Source: JBDTSW01 sp051004675
GTDB taxonomy: Bacteria; Actinomycetota; Thermoleophilia; Solirubrobacterales; 70-9
NCBI GenBank assembly: GCA_051004675.1
Contig: JBPCKC010000107.1
Coordinates: 1 to 64,000 of the forward strand
Direction of reading: 5' to 3'
DNA length: 64,000 bases
Shown here: positions 59,901 through 64,000 of the stretch, one piece after another
Position numbering within the stretch: position 1 is the first letter of the stretch
Layout of the letters: every line of letters starts with the position of its first letter
Program-made: the position numbers and the translations under genes
Notes under the pieces: model-generated
What the model was told of the DNA's origin: nothing
Database searches by the model: none
The model's input: the letters and a program-made list of their open reading frames with translations, nothing else

Positions 59901-60344
59901 ATGCGCCCCCATGTCGCAGTTCCCCTCCTGGCCGCAGTTCCCCTCCTGGCCGCACTCGTCCTCGGTTCCTGCGGCGATGACCCCGAGCCTTCTCCCACGT
60001 CGCCGCCCTCCACCACCGGGCGAGAGCACCAGTCAGGGCGACCCGAGCCGCGGCCGCTTGAGCCGCCGCCCTGCCCAGCTGGCCTCACGAACTGCCGGCG
60101 CGCCTCGGGCAGGGTGCTCTACGTCGAGCGCGTCGATCCCGACGGCGACGGCGACGCGCATTTCGTGCTGCTGAGCGACGAGAGCGTCACCGCACCCGGG
60201 CTCACCATCCTCGACGTGCGCAGCGACCTGCGCCCGGACCCGCTGCCGGGACCGGGCGACGAGATCGCGGGCGCGGGCCCCGTCTACCCGGGCTCGCGCG
60301 GGCAGCTTCAGATCGAGGCCGTCGCGGTCAGGACCGAGCCGTGA
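59901..60344 (+). CDS. Small putative lipoprotein
   Basis: 147 aa. Signal with lipobox VLGSC near residue 23, a Pro/Ser-rich linker, then a small beta-barrel-like domain (SGRVLYVERVDPDGDGDAHF, GPGDEIAGAGPVYPGSRG) that resembles an OB-type domain. ATG at 59901. It diverges from the peptidase gene with a 22-bp gap. Function unknown. Confidence 0.72.
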   Translation: MRPHVAVPLLAAVPLLAALVLGSCGDDPEPSPTSPPSTTGREHQSGRPEPRPLEPPPCPAGLTNCRRASGRVLYVERVDPDGDGDAHFVLLSDESVTAPGLTILDVRSDLRPDPLPGPGDEIAGAGPVYPGSRGQLQIEAVAVRTEP

Positions 60345-60351
60345 ACGGGCC

Positions 60352-61107
60352 TCAGTCGATCCGGAGGGTCTCGCCGGGCGCAAGCACCCTGACGTCCACG
60401 CCCGGAGCCAGCCTCGAGGTGTCCGCCAGGAGCGTTCGGGGCTGCTCGGCGACCAGGTCGGGGCGACGTCCGACGAGGTCGAAGCGAAGGTATGTACCCC
60501 AGTGGATCGGCACCACGCAGCGGGGCTGGATGCGCGCGGCGGCCTCGGCGGCGCTGTGGCCGTCCAGGTGCCCCTCCCCCACCCGTGGCCCCCACCCGCC
60601 GATCGGCAGCAACGCCAGGTCCACGCGGCCGGCGAGCTCACTCATCCCCTCGTAGAGGTCCGTGTCGCCGGCGAAATAGACGCTCGCGGTTGAGCTGCGG
60701 AGCAGGTATCCAAGCGCCTCGACCGCGAGGCCGACGGGCCAGCGCCGGCCGTCGTGGCGGGCGTCCGTGGCCTCGAGCCCGACCGGGCCGAGGCTGAGCT
60801 TCTCCCCCGGATCGACCTCGGTCACGTCGCGGAACCCGCGCCGGCGCAGCACCCGCCCCCCGCCCTTCGTGACCACGAACGGGACCCGGCGGTCGAGCCC
60901 TCGGATCGAGGGGAAGTCGAGATGGTCCATGTGGAGGTGAGAGACGAGGACGACGTCGACCTCGTCGAGGAGCCCCTCGGCCGGCGGGGGCGCAATGCGG
61001 CGCGCGTGCAGGAAGCGCCCGCGCAACAGCGGGTCGGTGAGGATCCGCATGCCCCCCAGCTCGATCAGGACGGTCGAGTGACCCACGAAGGTGACGGCGT
61101 CGGGCAC
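60352..61107 (-). CDS. Metallo-beta-lactamase-fold hydrolase (NAPE-PLD/UlaG-like)
   Basis: 251 aa. Begins VTFVGHSTVLIELGGMRILT, the start typical of this subgroup; the metal motif SHLHMDHLD near 58 is intact, followed by GDTDLYEGM (metal Asp, about 150) and IHWGTY (about 200). Subgroup members cleave phosphoesters or lactones. The stop is eight bases from the lipoprotein stop, convergent. Confidence 0.9.
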   Translation of the reverse strand: MPDAVTFVGHSTVLIELGGMRILTDPLLRGRFLHARRIAPPPAEGLLDEVDVVLVSHLHMDHLDFPSIRGLDRRVPFVVTKGGGRVLRRRGFRDVTEVDPGEKLSLGPVGLEATDARHDGRRWPVGLAVEALGYLLRSSTASVYFAGDTDLYEGMSELAGRVDLALLPIGGWGPRVGEGHLDGHSAAEAAARIQPRCVVPIHWGTYLRFDLVGRRPDLVAEQPRTLLADTSRLAPGVDVRVLAPGETLRID

Positions 61108-61288
61108 CTGCGCCTCTCAGCCGCGCGCCATCGGTAGGAGAGTTGTGAAGCTCACGTGCGGACCAGGCTATTCTCGCGGCCCGATCGAGCGGCGAGAGGA
61201 AGCAGCATGGACGAGCGAAAGGGCGGCGCCCACGAGTCCGAGCGCCGCCGGGGCCAACACGGGCGTCGGCCGCTGAGCTTCGCAGCCC

Positions 61289-61984
61289 ATGGGTGAGGCG
61301 TTGCTGTGGGGTGCAGTCGCCGGATCCTCGCTGGTGATCGGGGCGCTGGCCGCGTATGTCCTCGAGCTGTCAGACCGCGCGATCGGACTCCTGCTGGCCT
61401 TCGGAGCCGGCACCCTGATCAGCGCGGTCTCGTTCGAGCTGGTCTCGGACGCCTTCGACCTCGCAGGCGGACAGGAGGTATGGCTGGGGCTGGCCGCCGG
61501 CGCTCTCGCGTTCTACCTCGGCAAGCGCGCGCTGGGCCCTTCGAGCGAGGGCGCCGGCCAGTCCAAGGCGATCGTGCTGGGCACGGTCCTGGACGGGATT
61601 CCGGAGGGAATCGTGCTCGGGATGAGCCTGATCGGCGGCGGCGGCGGAAGCGCCGCGGTCATCGGGGCCGTGTTCATGTCCAACATCCCGGAGGCGACCT
61701 CGTCCACGAACGAGCTCAAGGCGAGCTTTACCAAGGGCCGGATGTTCGTGATGTGGGGCGGGATCGCCCTGGCCACCACGCTCTCCGCGATGCTGGGCTA
61801 CGCCGCCTTCGACACGGCGTCGAACGGGGTGGTGGCGTTCACGCAGGCTTTCGCCGGCGGGGCGCTGCTGGCGATGCTGTCCTCGACGATGATCCCGGAC
61901 GCGCACGAGAAGGGCAACGACGCGGTCGGGCTGGTGACCGTGCTGGGCTTTGCGGTCGCCTTCGCCCTCGCCGAGCTGGCGTAG
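61289..61984 (+). CDS. ZIP-family metal transporter
   Basis: 231 aa with eight hydrophobic segments. The ZIP metal-site helices are clear: DGIPEGIVLGMSLI in TM4 and SNIPEATSSTNELK in TM5. The loop between TM3 and TM4 is short and lacks a His-rich cluster. It probably imports Zn, Fe or Mn. ATG 61289 is preceded by a weak Shine-Dalgarno. Confidence 0.93.
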   Translation: MGEALLWGAVAGSSLVIGALAAYVLELSDRAIGLLLAFGAGTLISAVSFELVSDAFDLAGGQEVWLGLAAGALAFYLGKRALGPSSEGAGQSKAIVLGTVLDGIPEGIVLGMSLIGGGGGSAAVIGAVFMSNIPEATSSTNELKASFTKGRMFVMWGGIALATTLSAMLGYAAFDTASNGVVAFTQAFAGGALLAMLSSTMIPDAHEKGNDAVGLVTVLGFAVAFALAELA

Positions 61985-62134
61985 GCGGCCCACTTCAGCG
62001 GATAGCGTTCGGGCATCTCCCCCTCGCTCCCGCGCCTGCCCTTCGTCCCCGATCCGCTGCGGCGGATCCGGATCCCTCACGACCTCGAAGCGGTCACCAC
62101 CGTTGGGGACGAGGCCGACCCGGCCGATGCCGGC

Positions 62135-63310
62135 ATGGGCGCCGACGCCGTCGAGCGGATCTGGCGCGACGCGGTCTCCTGGTACCGCAGTGGGGTCCAC
62201 CCTGCAATGCAGGTGTGCGTGCGCAGGGAGGGCAAGGTGGTCCTCGACCGGGCGATCGGGCACGCGCGCGGCAACGGTCCCAAGGATCCCGAGGACTCCG
62301 AGAAGGAGCTTGCCACCCCGGCGACGCCGTTCACGATCTACTCCAGCGCCAAGGGGATCACCGCCTTTCTCACGCACCTCTGCCACGAGCGGGGCTTTCT
62401 CGACATCGAGCTCCCCGTCGCCGAGTACATCCCCGGCTACGAGCGCCACGGCAAAGGCGAGATCACCGTGGCGCACGTGCTCGCACACCGCGCGGGCGTG
62501 CCGAACCTCCCGCGGGAGGCCTTCGACATCGCCCGCGCTCACGACAGCGAGTACCTCGTGGAACTGCTGTGCGACGCGAAGCCCAATGCGACCCCGGGTG
62601 CGAAGCTCGCCTACCACGCGGTCTCGGGCGGCTACATCCTCGGAGAGGTCATCTATCGGGCGACGGGCAAGAACATCCGCCAGGTGCTCGCCGAGGAGAT
62701 CCTCGACCCGCTCGGCTTCCGCTGGACCAACTATGGGGTGGCGCCCGAGGACACCGGCAAGGTCGCGCTGAACTACATCACCGGGCCGCCGACCCTGCCG
62801 CCCCTATCGACGTTCCTCACTCGAGCGCTCGGCCTGCCGCTCGACGACCTGGTCGCCGCCACGAACGACGACCGGTTCGTGACGGCGATCGTCCCCGCCG
62901 CGAACGTGGTCACGACGGCCAACGAACTCTCGCGCTTCTACGAGGTGTTTCGCCGCGGCGGCGAGCTCGATGGGGTCCGGGTGATGAAGCCCGAGACGAT
63001 TCGCCACGCGCTCACCGAGCAATCGCACCTGGAGTTCGACAACTCGCTGGGCTTCCCGACGCGCTTCTCCTACGGGCTGATGCTGGGCGCCACGCGCATC
63101 AGCCTCTACGGCGCGGGCACCCAGCACGCGTTCGGGCACTTGGGCTTCACGAACATGCTGTCGTGGGCCGACCCCCAGCGAGGGCTGTCCGCGGCCGTCC
63201 TCAACAACGGAAAGCCGATCATCTACCCCGAGGTGTACCGCTTTCTGGGCCTCATGCAGCGCATCACGAACGAGACCCCCAAGGTCGACGCCTCGACCTT
63301 CGCGTTCTGA
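62135..63310 (+). CDS. Serine hydrolase of the beta-lactamase family (class C type)
   Basis: 391 aa. SxxK motif IYSSAKGITAFLTHL near residue 70, YHAVSGGYILGEV near 168 in the Tyr position of YxN, and HxG-type GHLGFTNM near 337. Related to EstB/PBP4*-like esterases. No signal peptide is seen, so it may be cytoplasmic. The start is the first usable ATG; the frame remains open upstream without a normal start codon, so a longer N-terminus is possible. Confidence 0.88.
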   Translation: MGADAVERIWRDAVSWYRSGVHPAMQVCVRREGKVVLDRAIGHARGNGPKDPEDSEKELATPATPFTIYSSAKGITAFLTHLCHERGFLDIELPVAEYIPGYERHGKGEITVAHVLAHRAGVPNLPREAFDIARAHDSEYLVELLCDAKPNATPGAKLAYHAVSGGYILGEVIYRATGKNIRQVLAEEILDPLGFRWTNYGVAPEDTGKVALNYITGPPTLPPLSTFLTRALGLPLDDLVAATNDDRFVTAIVPAANVVTTANELSRFYEVFRRGGELDGVRVMKPETIRHALTEQSHLEFDNSLGFPTRFSYGLMLGATRISLYGAGTQHAFGHLGFTNMLSWADPQRGLSAAVLNNGKPIIYPEVYRFLGLMQRITNETPKVDASTFAF

Positions 63311-63377
63311 TGGCGAGCTGATCCTGGCATTCCTCGACCGGCCGGCTTGAGCGGCCGTGGCGCAATAGCCTGCCCCC

Positions 63378-64000
63378 ATGGCGACGATGCTCCTCACCGG
63401 GTTCCCGGGCTTCATCGGCAGGCGGCTCGCGGCGAAGCTCCTCGAGACCGACTCGAAAGCGAGCCTCGTAGCGTTGGTGGAGCCGCGAATGGCGGATGCC
63501 GCCGCGAGCGCCGCCGCCGAGCTCGACTCCGAGCGGATCGAGGTCCTGCCCGGCGACATCGGCGAGGGCCGCCTGGGCCTCTCCGACGCCGATTACGACC
63601 GGCTGGCGGCCGAGGTGACCAAGGTCTTCCACCTCGCGGCGATCTACGACCTGGCGGTGCCGCTCGAAATCGCCCAGCGGGTGAACGTGGACGGCACCGG
63701 CAACGTGCTCGACTTCTGCGCCACCGCGAAGTCGCTGGAACGCCTCCTCTACGTCAGCACCGCCTACGTCGCCGGGACCAGGACAGGGGTCGTCTACGAG
63801 CACGAGCTGGTGATGGGCCAGGACTTCAAGAACCACTACGAGTCGACCAAGTTCCAGGCGGAGGTCTGGGTGCGCGAGGCCATGGCGCGCGTGCCCACCA
63901 CGATCCTGCGCCCGGCCATCGTCGTCGGCGACTCGCGCACCGGCGAGACCCAGAAGTTCGACGGTCCCTACTTCATCCTGCGCACGATCGCGGAGGCGGA
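63378..64000 (+). CDS. NAD(P)-dependent SDR / thioester-reductase-like protein, 3' end outside window
   Basis: The first about 207 residues. Begins MATMLLTGFPGFIGRRLA with the extended-SDR nucleotide motif TGxxGFxG, followed by VFHLAAIYDLAVPLE and VNVDGTGNVL, then YVSTAYVAGT, and Tyr-x3-Lys in YESTKFQAE, the catalytic pair. This arrangement is shared by fatty acyl-CoA reductases and carboxylic acid reductase domains. It may reduce acyl thioesters to aldehydes or alcohols, which would fit the oxidase fusion nearby, but the missing end prevents a firm call. Confidence 0.88.
   Translation, partial: MATMLLTGFPGFIGRRLAAKLLETDSKASLVALVEPRMADAAASAAAELDSERIEVLPGDIGEGRLGLSDADYDRLAAEVTKVFHLAAIYDLAVPLEIAQRVNVDGTGNVLDFCATAKSLERLLYVSTAYVAGTRTGVVYEHELVMGQDFKNHYESTKFQAEVWVREAMARVPTTILRPAIVVGDSRTGETQKFDGPYFILRTIAEA

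Noticed and set aside
1..64000. CRISPR array
   Set aside because: No set of regularly spaced identical repeats with variable spacers was found. The hairpin repeats are irregularly spaced with genes between them, and no cas genes are visible.

Overview
The window is high-GC actinobacterial DNA. The best guess is a soil-type Thermoleophilia / Solirubrobacterales relative. The guess rests on GC-rich codon use, on a secreted protein whose N-terminal anchor is of a type common in that class (gene ending at 15762), on cheap RTX/TSP3-decorated secreted enzymes, and on mycobacterial-like membrane families. Taxonomy is inference only; no rRNA is present.

Region 1 (1-6332, minus strand) is a tightly overlapped cobalamin-riboswitch operon. 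It reads: riboswitch, secreted DUF4430-like protein, DUF4430 lipoprotein, EcfT, a two-domain EcfA ATPase, then an ECF S-component fused to an alpha6/alpha6-barrel domain. DUF4430 and the alpha/alpha barrel correspond to the two halves of animal transcobalamin, so this looks like a bacterial transcobalamin-like B12 capture system coupled to an ECF importer. The last gene runs off the left edge.

Region 2 (6363-18005) is chromosomal: MBL-fold hydrolase, cNMP-binding protein, RDD protein, a DUF3556-like membrane protein overlapping a phytoene-dehydrogenase-like oxidoreductase, a small gene behind a LexA-box-like palindrome, an RTX-tailed esterase, a cupredoxin/membrane pair and a collagen-like secreted protein.

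Region 3 (about 18333-46236) is an integrative genomic island. Its right end abuts an intact tRNA-Glu(CTC), and a 23-bp copy of the tRNA 3' end lies at its left end. A tyrosine integrase and an excisionase-like gene sit inside. The left part is an array of tiny, mostly membrane-protein genes whose 3' ends carry an 18-bp hairpin repeat (CGCTTT-N6-AAAGCG); one copy also lies at the far right end. Then come an OLD-family ATPase/nuclease, the integrase module, a second recombinase-like operon with zinc-ribbon proteins and RmuC, a three-gene operon around a caspase/CHAT-like protein, and a type I restriction-modification system (HsdR with an AlbA-type C-terminal domain, HsdS, HsdM with NPEF instead of NPPF). 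After that come two copies of a tRNA-fMet 3' half flanking a beta-helix CSLREA protein, and an operon with a TIR-like protein and a GHKL-ATPase/STAS-like protein. This is a defence island.

Region 4 (46217-64000) is chromosomal: tRNA-Glu, tRNA-Leu, patatin-like lipase, cold-shock protein, ABC-2 exporter, a 1157-aa aldehyde dehydrogenase-GMC alcohol oxidase fusion followed by an alpha/beta hydrolase, metallophosphatase, a large secreted S15-type peptidase with TSP3 and RTX-like repeats, MBL-fold protein, ZIP transporter, beta-lactamase-family hydrolase and a 3'-truncated SDR/thioester-reductase-like gene. Two 39-bp palindromes with identical arms (TTGTCACCT/AGGTGACAA) lie between convergent gene pairs.
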